A DNA stretch of 8,090 bases from MGOM01 sp035455265 (GTDB lineage: Bacteria; Chloroflexota; Anaerolineae; Anaerolineales; E44-bin32), in the NCBI GenBank assembly GCA_035455265.1, contig DATIFK010000127.1:1-8090 (forward strand). The letters run 5' to 3'. The notes under the pieces were generated by a model. That model was not told where the DNA came from. It was given only the letters and a program-made list of their open reading frames with translations, and made no database searches. The position numbers were made by a program, and so were the translations under genes. Numbering within the stretch: the stretch's first letter is position 1; each line of letters begins with the position of its first letter. Positions 1-6,743 of the stretch are shown piece after piece.

Positions 1-176
1 TCGGTCTCACGCCGGAGCGCCCGGGCGATCTGCTCCTGGGCTGCGTCGACTTCGAGCATCACCTGCCAGCGCCGGCTGGAGAGGTCGCTGCGCAGCCCGC
101 GCAAGAGGTCAACCTGTGTGTCGGAGAAGGCATGGCGCAGCTGCTGGCGGATGCGAGCTTCACCTTCGTCCGGCAT
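1..176 (-). CDS. N-terminal part of an unrecognised helical protein, cut by the left edge
   Basis: Reading the minus strand from the ATG at 176 gives 58 codons with no stop before the window edge. The product starts MPDEGEARIRQQLRHAF and continues with alternating charged and hydrophobic residues, no glycine-rich loops and no membrane segment. It looks like an amphipathic, possibly coiled-coil helix. An AGGAGG Shine-Dalgarno (minus strand, 184-189) lies 7 nt before the ATG, which strongly supports both the gene and its start. It is divergent from the aminotransferase gene that begins at 360. I do not recognise the family, and the visible part holds no catalytic or binding motif. Being real is likely; function is unknown. 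Confidence 0.7.
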   Translation of the reverse strand, partial: MPDEGEARIRQQLRHAFSDTQVDLLRGLRSDLSSRRWQVMLEVDAAQEQIARALRRET

Positions 177-183
177 CGCCGGT

Positions 184-189
184 CCTCCT
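184..189 (-). promoter_or_regulatory. Shine-Dalgarno of the leftmost minus-strand gene
   Basis: A perfect AGGAGG on the minus strand sits 7 nt upstream of the ATG at 176. It is the main evidence that the short, edge-truncated reading frame is a gene and that translation starts there. Confidence 0.7.
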
Positions 190-293
190 GGTGAGCGACG
201 GCCTCGGGTGGATGGGTCGAGGTCCGCGCTTGACTCCGTCGGCCTGCAAGGTGCGTGCCGGACCGGACGGGGCGCGCCAACAACCATCTCGGG

Positions 294-299
294 TACAAT
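294..299 (+). promoter_or_regulatory. Possible -10 element (TACAAT) ahead of the aminotransferase-pckA unit
   Basis: TACAAT matches the sigma-70 -10 consensus at five of six positions and stands out in this GC-rich gap, 60 nt before the ATG at 360. No -35 box is visible at the right distance: the region around 271-276 is GC-only, and TTGACT at 230-235 is far too distant. The call therefore rests on the -10 alone. Transcription from here would leave a leader of roughly 50 nt containing a small GGG-GTGA-CCC hairpin and an AGGAAGG ribosome site at 344-350. Confidence 0.25.
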
Positions 300-359
300 C
301 TCGTCGCTCCCTGAGGGGTGACCCGAACGAGAAGGTGAGGGCGAGGAAGGTACGCTCCT

Positions 360-1577
360 ATGGCGTTGAGCCAACTGGCCCGGTCGATCGCCGAATCTCC
401 AACCCTGCGGCTGAACGAAGAAGCGCGGCTGCTCAAGGAGAGGGGGGAGGCGGTCATCAATCTGGGCATCGGTGAGCCCAAGAACAAGACTCCTATCGCC
501 GCGGTCGTCGCGGCAGCGGCCCAACTGGCCGAGGGCGAGGTCAAGTACACCCCGACGGACGGCATCCCCTCCCTGAAGAAAGCCATCATCCGCTATACCG
601 AAGAGAACTACGACCGCCTGGTCGCACCGGAGAACGTGATCGTCTCGTCCGGGGCCAAGCAATCCCTGTACAACATCCTCTTCACGCTCCTCAATCCCCA
701 GGACGAGGTGGTCATCCTGGCGCCCTACTGGGTCAGCTACCCCGAGATGGTGAAGATGGTCTACGGGGTGCCGGTGATCGTGACGCCGGAGGACGGCACG
801 ATGATCCCGCGCATGCAGGACATCGAGCGCGCCGTCAGCTCGTACACCAAGGTTGTCATCGTCAACAGCCCCAACAACCCTTCCGGCGCCGTTTACCCGG
901 AGGCGCTGATCGCCGAGATCGTCGAATTCTGCGAGCGCCGCGACATCTACCTGATCTTCGACGACATCTACCACAAGCTCGTTTTCGACGGCCAGACGGC
1001 GGTGCCCGGCTACCGCTTCGCTCACAAGGACGTCGACACGGGCAAGCTGATCGTCGTCAACGGCATATCGAAACTGTACGGCATGACCGGCTATCGCATC
1101 GGTTGGGCGATCGCCAGCCGCCCGGTGGTCGAGGTCATGATCAACGTTCAGGCCCAGACGACCTCGTGCCCATCCTTGATCCTCCAGGCCGGCGCCGAGG
1201 GCGCGCTGACGGGGCTGCAGAGCGTGGTCGAGGGGTTGCGCCTGTCGATCCAGAACAACCGCGACCTGGCGCTGCGCGAGCTGGCGGCACTGCCGAACGC
1301 CCACACCACGAAGCCGGCCGGAACCTTCTACTGCCTGCCGGACCTGCGCGCCTACAACAACAACTCGGTGGAACTGGCGGACTTCCTGCTGAAGCGGGCC
1401 CTGGTCGTGACGGTGCCCGGCAAGGAGTTCGGGATGCAGGGCTACTTGCGCCTGAGTTACTCGGGCTCACCCCATCACGTGACCGAGGGCATCGAGCGGA
1501 TCCGCTGGGCCCTCGATCCTGAATCTCCCAACGAGATCTACATCGGCGATCGACGAATGGTGAGGGACTGGCTATGA
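360..1577 (+). CDS. Class I PLP-dependent aminotransferase, aspartate aminotransferase type
   Basis: A 405-residue cytosolic fold-type I aminotransferase, near the usual 385-400 length. It probably moves the amino group of aspartate (or a similar amino acid) to 2-oxoglutarate. Visible active-site features, numbered here, are Y63 in KYTPTDG, the SSGAKQ cofactor-phosphate segment (96-101), W124 in PYWVSYPEM, N173 in NSPNNPSG, D201 and Y204 in FDDIYHK, the Schiff-base lysine K238 in NGISKLYGMTGYRIGW, phosphate-binding R246, and the substrate-carboxylate arginine R364 in YLRLSYS. The pattern resembles the Thermus-type (I-gamma) aspartate/prephenate aminotransferases, so exact substrate range is open. 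The ATG has AGGAAGG 9 nt upstream. The stop overlaps the pckA start as ATGA. About 20 C-terminal residues after the conserved core are not family-typical. Confidence 0.93.
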   Translation: MALSQLARSIAESPTLRLNEEARLLKERGEAVINLGIGEPKNKTPIAAVVAAAAQLAEGEVKYTPTDGIPSLKKAIIRYTEENYDRLVAPENVIVSSGAKQSLYNILFTLLNPQDEVVILAPYWVSYPEMVKMVYGVPVIVTPEDGTMIPRMQDIERAVSSYTKVVIVNSPNNPSGAVYPEALIAEIVEFCERRDIYLIFDDIYHKLVFDGQTAVPGYRFAHKDVDTGKLIVVNGISKLYGMTGYRIGWAIASRPVVEVMINVQAQTTSCPSLILQAGAEGALTGLQSVVEGLRLSIQNNRDLALRELAALPNAHTTKPAGTFYCLPDLRAYNNNSVELADFLLKRALVVTVPGKEFGMQGYLRLSYSGSPHHVTEGIERIRWALDPESPNEIYIGDRRMVRDWL

Positions 1578-3217
1578 CGATCCCGTGGGAATGGCCTTCG
1601 CCGGCGCAGTCTGAGGCGGAGGCGTTGCGCAGCGACTTCGGCCTGGAGACCCTCGACCTGACGGATCTACATCAGGTCTACTGGAATCTCCCTTCGGAGA
1701 GTCTCTACGAGGAGGCGGTCTACCGTCGAGAGGGGCGGACGGCGCTGGCCGGCCCCCTGGTCGTGCTCACCGGGAAGCATACGGCTCGCTCGGCCAATGA
1801 CAAATTCATCGTGCGCGAGGCCGGCTCGGAGGATCACGTCTGGTGGAGCGAGTACAACCGGCCGTTCGACGCCGACAAGTTCAACGACGTCTACAACCGG
1901 CTTCAAGGATACCTGCAGGGCCGAGACCTGTTCGTCCAGGAAGGTTTCGCCGGGGCGGATCCGAATCACCGCCTGCCCATCCGCATCCTGACCGAGCTGG
2001 CCTGGCACAGCCTGTTCTCGCGCAACATGTTCCTCCGGCCGGAGACGAACGAAGGCTACCGGCGCCACGTCCCCGAATTCACCGTCCTGTGTGTTCCGGG
2101 TTTCAAGGCGGCCGAGAAGATCGACAGCACGGCCTCGCCCACCTTCATCTTGCTGGACTTCGCCCGGCGGTTGTGCCTCATCGGCAACACGGCCTATGCC
2201 GGCGAGATCAAGAAGTCGATCTTCACCGTGCTCAACTACCTGCTGCCGCTCCAGGGCGTGATGCCGATGCACTGCTCGGCCAACGTCGGGCCGGAAGGCG
2301 ACGTGGCCCTGTTCTTCGGCCTGTCCGGCACCGGCAAGACGACGCTCTCGGCCGACCCGCGGCGCAGCCTGATCGGCGACGACGAACACGGCTGGAGCGA
2401 CGACGGGGTCTTCAACTTCGAGGCCGGCTGCTACGCCAAAGTCATCGCGCTGTCCCCGTCGGCCGAGCCCCAGATCTACGCCTGCACCCGTCGCTTCGGC
2501 ACGATCCTCGAGAACGTCGTGCTCGATCCCGTCACACGGCTCATTGACCTTGACGACGACTCGATCACCGAGAACACGCGCGCCTCGTATCCGCTGGAAT
2601 TCATCGACAACGCCGTCGCCGAGAAGCGGGCCGGCCATCCGAAGAACATCATCCTGCTGACGTGCGACGCCTCGGGTGTGATGCCGCCGATCGCCCGGCT
2701 GTCGACCGCCCAGGCGCTGTACCAGTTCATCTCCGGCTACACCTCCAAGATCGCCGGTACCGAGGTCGGCATCGGCAGGGAGCCGCAGATGACGTTCAGC
2801 ACCTGTTTCGGCGCGCCCTTCATGGTGCATCATCCGTCCTTCTACGCCGATCTGCTGCGGCGCAAGATCGAGCGCTACAACGTCAACTGCTGGCTGGTCA
2901 ACACCGGCTGGATCGGCGGCGCCTACGGGGTGGGCAAGCGCATCAGCATCGGCTACACGCGGGCGCTGTTGAACGCGGCGCTGACCGGCAGGCTGCAGGA
3001 CGTGCCTTTCGTGGATGATCCGATCTTCGGTTTCGGCGTGCCGCAGACTTGCGACGGAGTCCCGTCGGACATCCTCAACCCGGCCTCGTCCTGGCCCAGT
3101 CCGAAGGCCTACATGGACAAGTACCGCCAGTTGGCGGCGCGCTACCGCGAGAATTTCAAGCGCTTCGAATCGGCCTGTCCGCCCGATGTCGTCGCCGCGG
3201 GGCCGCGGCTCCCCTGA
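1574..3217 (+). CDS. pckA: Phosphoenolpyruvate carboxykinase (ATP)
   Basis: A 547-residue ATP-dependent PEP carboxykinase (EC 4.1.1.49) that turns oxaloacetate plus ATP into PEP, CO2 and ADP, the first committed step of gluconeogenesis. The length suits the ATP type (E. coli about 540). Motifs: substrate-binding arginine R72 in TGKHTARS; metal-ligand lysine K213 in AGEIKKSIF; H233 in PMHCSANVG; P-loop GLSGTGKTTLSAD (249-261) with K255; metal-binding IGDDEHGW (267-274); ATP-site R336 in ENTRASYP; NTGWIGG near 443; and the typical ending VAAGPRLP. Compared with E. coli, TGRSPKDK reads TARSANDK here and FNFEGGCYAK reads FNFEAGCYAK, while the charged catalytic residues are kept. The ATG overlaps the aminotransferase stop, so translation is probably coupled. 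No separate promoter is seen. Confidence 0.96.
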   Translation: MTIPWEWPSPAQSEAEALRSDFGLETLDLTDLHQVYWNLPSESLYEEAVYRREGRTALAGPLVVLTGKHTARSANDKFIVREAGSEDHVWWSEYNRPFDADKFNDVYNRLQGYLQGRDLFVQEGFAGADPNHRLPIRILTELAWHSLFSRNMFLRPETNEGYRRHVPEFTVLCVPGFKAAEKIDSTASPTFILLDFARRLCLIGNTAYAGEIKKSIFTVLNYLLPLQGVMPMHCSANVGPEGDVALFFGLSGTGKTTLSADPRRSLIGDDEHGWSDDGVFNFEAGCYAKVIALSPSAEPQIYACTRRFGTILENVVLDPVTRLIDLDDDSITENTRASYPLEFIDNAVAEKRAGHPKNIILLTCDASGVMPPIARLSTAQALYQFISGYTSKIAGTEVGIGREPQMTFSTCFGAPFMVHHPSFYADLLRRKIERYNVNCWLVNTGWIGGAYGVGKRISIGYTRALLNAALTGRLQDVPFVDDPIFGFGVPQTCDGVPSDILNPASSWPSPKAYMDKYRQLAARYRENFKRFESACPPDVVAAGPRLP

Positions 3218-3331
3218 ACGGCGCATCGGTCGCCGGCCGCCATGCAGCGGGCTCCAGGAATCGGCGCAAGACGTTCGCCCTTGAGGAGCTGCCCGTCGGC
3301 GACGAAGCTGCGGGCGAGGAAACGTCAGGAA

Positions 3332-3353
3332 GGAGCTGTCCTGGGACAACTCC
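3332..3353. other. Imperfect hairpin in the convergent spacer between pckA and the small membrane gene
   Basis: GGAG-C-TGTCC pairs with GGACA-A-CTCC, with one internal mismatch and a tight loop. It is the clearest secondary structure in the 198 bp between two converging genes, where transcription from both sides should end. There is no T-run on either side, so it is not a standard intrinsic terminator. It may slow polymerase or protect a 3' end. The rest of 3218-3415 shows no convincing gene. Confidence 0.3.
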
Positions 3354-3415
3354 GCCTGGGCTGGTCAACGAGCTGCGAGCCTTGACGATCGCCGGCCGTC
3401 GAACCCGTCCGGTCC

Positions 3416-3664
3416 CTAAGGATTCCTCAGTCCGATGACAAGCAGACCGAGGCCGAAAACCAAGAAGACAGCGCCGCCTACAGTGAATCGCCTCTTGTCG
3501 CTTTCACCTACGTCGGTGACATACGCGGTCGCCAAAGTCGCCAGCGACACGAGGCTGATGCCGAGGCCGACGACCCACGTCCGACCGGTTCCCCAGACGA
3601 GGCAGGAGACGACCCCGGCAAGGTAAACGAGGCCGAGCAGGACATAACGCAATCTCATGTTCAT
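3416..3664 (-). CDS. Small hypothetical membrane protein with three predicted transmembrane helices
   Basis: An 82-residue hydrophobic protein. Predicted membrane segments lie at about residues 6-25 (RYVLLGLVYLAGVVSCLVW), 29-50 and 61-79 (VGGAVFLVFGLGLLVIGL). The second and third are split by a charged loop, DVGESDKRR (51-59). The frame is open further upstream to 3763, but those 33 extra residues are cysteine/arginine-rich, unlike a membrane protein. The ATG at 3664 (MNMRLRY) has GGAG 6 nt before it; a second ATG follows two codons later. It converges on pckA and diverges from the AlkZ-related gene. I do not recognise a family, and no catalytic residues are apparent. Base composition is slightly less GC-rich than its neighbours. 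Confidence 0.7.
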   Translation of the reverse strand: MNMRLRYVLLGLVYLAGVVSCLVWGTGRTWVVGLGISLVSLATLATAYVTDVGESDKRRFTVGGAVFLVFGLGLLVIGLRNP

Positions 3665-3716
3665 TCTGAGCTCCGGTGCGGAGTATGGCCTGCAACCTCC
3701 GATCGCGCAACCACAG

Positions 3717-4685
3717 ATGGCCGATGAGGTGGAGCCTGCGCGCAAGCGCCTGGTCAGGAGCATGACGGATACCCTGTCCCTATCAAGCCTGCTCCAAGTC
3801 CGGAATCGCGCCTACCATCGAGTTCCCGGCCTTCGCTTGCGAACGCCGGCCGAGGCGCGTAGATTTGTCCGCCAGGTCGGTTTCTGCCTCTTCTGGCCGA
3901 CGCGCGGTCTGGAAGCGCCGACGCTGCTTCACGCCATCGCCGGCCGGGCCGTCCCGCTGGGCGCTGGATACGATCATCCGGCCATCGGGCGCTCGTGGAA
4001 CTGGAAGGACGAGGCGCTCGACAAGCGCTGGTGGTACTACGGCCGTTTGCTTCACGGCCGCGCCACACTGGTTTCCCTCGACCTGCTGCCCGCCTTTTAC
4101 GCTCTCAGCGAGAACTACGGTGATCCGGACGAGTACTTGCAGCAATACGAAGATGGCCGCTTGTCCTCCGAGGCCAGGTCCGTCTACGAAGCGCTGCTTC
4201 GCCTCGGCCCCCTCGACACGGTCCGCTTGCGGAAGGAAGCGCGGTTGTCGGGTGAGTCGGCCAAGGCACGTTTCCAGCGGGCGGTATCTGAGCTTCAAGA
4301 GGGGCTGAAGATTCTGCCGACGGGCGTCGCCGAGGCCGGGGCGTGGGACTACGCCTTCACCTACGATCTGGTCACCCGCTGGCTGCCTGATCTCGACCAA
4401 CGGGCGCGGGCCTGGTCGACGGCCGATGCCCGTCGAGCGATTCTGCTTCGCCACCTGGACAACCTCGCCGCTGGGACGGAGGCGGAAGTCCGAAAGGTCC
4501 TAGGTTGGCCGGTGCCCGTTCTGCGGCGAACCGTGACCCGCCTCCTGGAGGCGGGGGAGGTGGAACAGGTGGCCGTCTTCGATGGGCGGGAGACTCACGA
4601 GATGATGGCGACCCGGTCGGGCGCGAGACGGCTGCGTCGTGCAAGACGGGGCGGGGGTGGCAAGTCCACTCGGAGGAGGAGGTAG
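3717..4685 (+). CDS. AlkZ-related (YcaQ-like) winged-helix protein, putative DNA-binding or DNA-repair protein
   Basis: A soluble protein of about 322 residues. I recall the segments RTPAEARRFVRQVGFCLFWP, WNWKDEALDKRWWYYGRLLH, LLPAFYALSENYGDPDEYL and QYEDGRLSSEARSVYEALL as typical of proteins annotated AlkZ-related, distant relatives of the YcaQ/AlkZ crosslink-repair glycosylases built from tandem winged helices. The segment GPLDTVRLRKEARLSGESAK looks like one helix-turn-helix, and the region around VRKVLGWPVPVLRRTVTRLL may be another. I see no QxQ catalytic pair like that of E. coli YcaQ, so glycosylase activity is not shown. The C-terminus is a basic tail (RRLRRARR, then KSTRRRR). The start is uncertain: the frame is open from 3657, which would overlap the divergent gene's start. 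ATGs at 3717 and 3762 both keep the conserved region, and neither has a well-spaced Shine-Dalgarno. The stop is 2 bp before the reductase start. Confidence 0.65.
   Translation: MADEVEPARKRLVRSMTDTLSLSSLLQVRNRAYHRVPGLRLRTPAEARRFVRQVGFCLFWPTRGLEAPTLLHAIAGRAVPLGAGYDHPAIGRSWNWKDEALDKRWWYYGRLLHGRATLVSLDLLPAFYALSENYGDPDEYLQQYEDGRLSSEARSVYEALLRLGPLDTVRLRKEARLSGESAKARFQRAVSELQEGLKILPTGVAEAGAWDYAFTYDLVTRWLPDLDQRARAWSTADARRAILLRHLDNLAAGTEAEVRKVLGWPVPVLRRTVTRLLEAGEVEQVAVFDGRETHEMMATRSGARRLRRARRGGGGKSTRRRR
4677..4682 (+). promoter_or_regulatory. Shine-Dalgarno that sets the GTG start of the FAD reductase
   Basis: AGGAGG, part of a longer GGAGGAGGAGGT run (4672-4683), ends 5 nt before the GTG at 4688. 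It lies inside the last codons of the upstream gene. It decides the reductase start: the frame is open back to 4505, but the added residues are low-complexity, and the FAD-binding strand begins right after the GTG. Confidence 0.75.
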
Positions 4686-4687
4686 AC

Positions 4688-5878
4688 GTGGAGCGAACGA
4701 AGTACCTCATCGTGGGTGGTGGCCTGGCGGCGGACGCGGCGGTGAAGGGCATCCGCGAAGCCGACGGCGACGGCAGCGTGACGATCGTCAGCGCCGAAGC
4801 GGATCCACCGTACACCCGACCGTGGTTGTCGAAGGGCCTGTGGCTCGGGAAGCCGCTCGAGAAGGTTTGGCGTGGGACCGAGGCCAAGGGCGCCGAGCTG
4901 CGGCTCGGGCGAAGCATCGTGTCTTTGGATCCTGCCGGGCGAACCGCGGCCGACGATCGCGGCGAGAGCTACACCTACGAGAAGCTCCTGCTGGCCACGG
5001 GCGGGCGCGTCCGCCGGCTTCCCTTCGGCGGGGACGACATCATCTACTACCGGACGATGGAGGACTACCGTCGCCTGAGGGAACTGGCCTCGAACGGCGA
5101 TCGCTTCGTCGTCATCGGCGGGGGGTTCATCGGAACGGAGATCGCCGCGGCCCTGGCGTCCAACGGGAAACGGGTGACCATCGTGACCCCGGACGGGAAT
5201 CTCGGGGAGCGCGTCTTTCCGCGCGGATTGGCCGAGTTCGTTTCCTTCTACTACGCCGAGAAAGGCGTCGAGATCCTCAGCCGGACCTCCGTCGAGAACG
5301 TCGAGACGTCCGGTCCCAAGCCTGTTGTCCACGTGCGTGGCCCGGGCGGCGAGCAGAAGATCCTCGAGGCCGACGGCATCGTAGCGGGCATCGGGATCCA
5401 ACCTGAGACGGCGCTGGCGGGATCCGCGGGGATCGAGTGCGAGAACGGAATCATCGTCGATCCCCATCTGCGGACGAGTGCGCCCGATGTGTATGCCGCC
5501 GGAGATGCCGCCGCCTATCACAGCCCTGCGCTCGGCCGGCGCATTCGGGTCGAGCATGAGGACAATGCCCTGACGATGGGTCAGGCCGCCGGCCGGGCCA
5601 TGGCCGGGGGCGGGGAGCCGTACCGCCACTTGGCCTACTTCTACTCCGATCTGTTCGAGCTTGGCTACGAAGCCGTCGGCGTGCTCGACCCATCGCTTCA
5701 AGTGACGGCCGATTGGGCTGAGCGATACCGCAAGGGGATCGTGTTCTACACCGAAAGCGGGTTGATCCGGGGCGTCCTGCTGTGGAATGTGTGGGACAAG
5801 GTCCCTGCCGCGCGACGTCTGATCGAGGCTCACCAGACGTTCAAGCCCGAGGACTTGAAGGCTTCCTTGTTGGAATGA
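4688..5878 (+). CDS. FAD-dependent NAD(P)H oxidoreductase, ferredoxin/rubredoxin reductase or AIF type
   Basis: A 396-residue pyridine nucleotide-disulfide-type flavoprotein that passes electrons from NAD(P)H through FAD to an unknown acceptor. Order of parts: FAD dinucleotide fold at the N-terminus (KYLIVGGGLAADAAVKG, 5-21), the PPYTRPWLSKGLW segment (40-52), ATGG (103-106), NAD(P)-binding fold VVIGGGFIGTEIAAAL (141-156), second FAD motif DVYAAGDAA (267-275), and a C-terminal domain with FYSDLFELGYEAVG (318-331), as in AIF-like and ring-hydroxylating ferredoxin reductases. No redox-active CxxC is present, so it is not a thioredoxin-reductase or lipoamide type. The GTG start gives residue 1 just before the first beta strand. 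It lies 2 bp after the AlkZ-related gene and 55 bp before the VIT1/CCC1 gene, so it is likely in one operon. The electron acceptor is not encoded in the window. Confidence 0.88.
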   Translation: MERTKYLIVGGGLAADAAVKGIREADGDGSVTIVSAEADPPYTRPWLSKGLWLGKPLEKVWRGTEAKGAELRLGRSIVSLDPAGRTAADDRGESYTYEKLLLATGGRVRRLPFGGDDIIYYRTMEDYRRLRELASNGDRFVVIGGGFIGTEIAAALASNGKRVTIVTPDGNLGERVFPRGLAEFVSFYYAEKGVEILSRTSVENVETSGPKPVVHVRGPGGEQKILEADGIVAGIGIQPETALAGSAGIECENGIIVDPHLRTSAPDVYAAGDAAAYHSPALGRRIRVEHEDNALTMGQAAGRAMAGGGEPYRHLAYFYSDLFELGYEAVGVLDPSLQVTADWAERYRKGIVFYTESGLIRGVLLWNVWDKVPAARRLIEAHQTFKPEDLKASLLE

Positions 5879-5933
5879 GGTCGTCGATCATCCAGCGACG
5901 TTCCCGTTCCCGAGGCGCAGGAAGAGGCGCAAG

Positions 5934-6743
5934 ATGAGTCTGATTCGAAGAGTCGATCAAGCGCGCAAGGCCTACCTCGAGAAGGACCAGGCCGCATCGG
6001 CAGAAGCGCACAGTCCGGGGCGCATCGCCGCGGCGGCGCAGGAGCAGCACGGCGGTGTGCGGGATCAGTATCTGGGCGACATGGTGTACGGAGGATTGGA
6101 CGGGATCGTGACGACGTTCGCCGTGGTCAGCGGAGTCGCCGGCGCCAATCTGGGCGCCAACGTGGTCCTGATCCTCGGCCTGGCGAACCTCTTCGCCGAC
6201 GGCTTCTCCATGGCGACCGGTGCCTTCCTTTCCACCAAGAGCGAGCAGGAGTACTACGGCCGCGAGTACCAGCGCGAGGCCTGGGAGGTCGATCACTTCC
6301 CCGACGGGGAGCGGGCTGAGCTGCTGGAGGTCTACAGGTCGCGCGGTTACTCAGCCGAGGACGCCCAGGCGTTGGTCGGCATTCAATCCAAGAATCGGGA
6401 CCGATGGGTGCAGGCCATGATGGTCGATGAGCTCGGGATGCTGCCGGACGAGAGGCGGCCGCTGTGGAGCGGGCTGGCCACGTTGGTGTCGTTCATCGTC
6501 GCCGGATCGCTGCCGCTGATCGTCTACCTCCTCGGATTGGTCGTTCCGGTCGCACCGGCGACCGCCTTCCCGGTGTCGCTGGCCCTCTCCGGCGTGGCGC
6601 TGTTCGCCCTCGGAGCCGCCAAGGTCCTGGTCACCCGCCTGCACCCGATCCGCAGCGGTTTGGAGATGCTGGCCGTGGGTGGCCTGGCAGCTGGCGTGGC
6701 CTATGTCGTGGGCGCCCTCTTGAAGGGCATCGGGGGTGGGTAG
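5934..6743 (+). CDS. VIT1/CCC1 family iron/manganese transporter
   Basis: A 269-residue inner-membrane protein of the vacuolar iron transporter family, whose characterised members move Fe2+ or Mn2+ out of the cytosol. Five membrane segments are predicted: about 55-75 (GLDGIVTTFAVVSGVAGA), 76-99 (containing GLANLFADGFSMATGAFLS), 180-203, 209-234 and 244-264. Between the second and third lies an acidic cytosolic domain (about 100-175) with E104, E106, E111, E115, E118, then MMVDELGM (162-169). This fits the glutamate/methionine metal-binding domain of the family. Residues 1-46 form a soluble N-terminal stretch with no rubrerythrin or ferritin-like domain. The ATG follows GAAGAGG with a 6 nt gap. 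It is the probable last gene of the operon with the reductase. Metal preference cannot be read from sequence. Confidence 0.9.
   Translation: MSLIRRVDQARKAYLEKDQAASAEAHSPGRIAAAAQEQHGGVRDQYLGDMVYGGLDGIVTTFAVVSGVAGANLGANVVLILGLANLFADGFSMATGAFLSTKSEQEYYGREYQREAWEVDHFPDGERAELLEVYRSRGYSAEDAQALVGIQSKNRDRWVQAMMVDELGMLPDERRPLWSGLATLVSFIVAGSLPLIVYLLGLVVPVAPATAFPVSLALSGVALFALGAAKVLVTRLHPIRSGLEMLAVGGLAAGVAYVVGALLKGIGGG

Noticed and set aside
230..258. TTGACT (230-235) as a -35 box for the aminotransferase promoter.
   Set aside because: The sequence 17 bp downstream (GCGTGC) is not a -10, and TACAAT at 294 is too far away to pair with it.
116..589. Short plus and minus frames across the divergent gap and the 5' end of the aminotransferase gene.
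   Set aside because: They have odd composition, overlap better-supported genes and lack good ribosome sites.
1667..3349. A 560-codon minus-strand open frame opposite pckA.
   Set aside because: It is an antisense shadow of a GC-rich gene. The product is Arg/Gly/Asp/Val-rich with no motif, while pckA on the plus strand has every family landmark.
4505..4687. Upstream extension of the reductase frame from the ATG at 4505.
   Set aside because: It would overlap the AlkZ-related gene by about 180 bp and add low-complexity Gly/Arg sequence. The GTG at 4688 with its AGGAGG and the FAD-fold start fits far better.
4595..5833. A 412-codon minus-strand frame opposite the reductase.
   Set aside because: It is antisense to a clear flavoprotein gene. 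Its biased composition and lack of a ribosome site or known motif mark it as a shadow.
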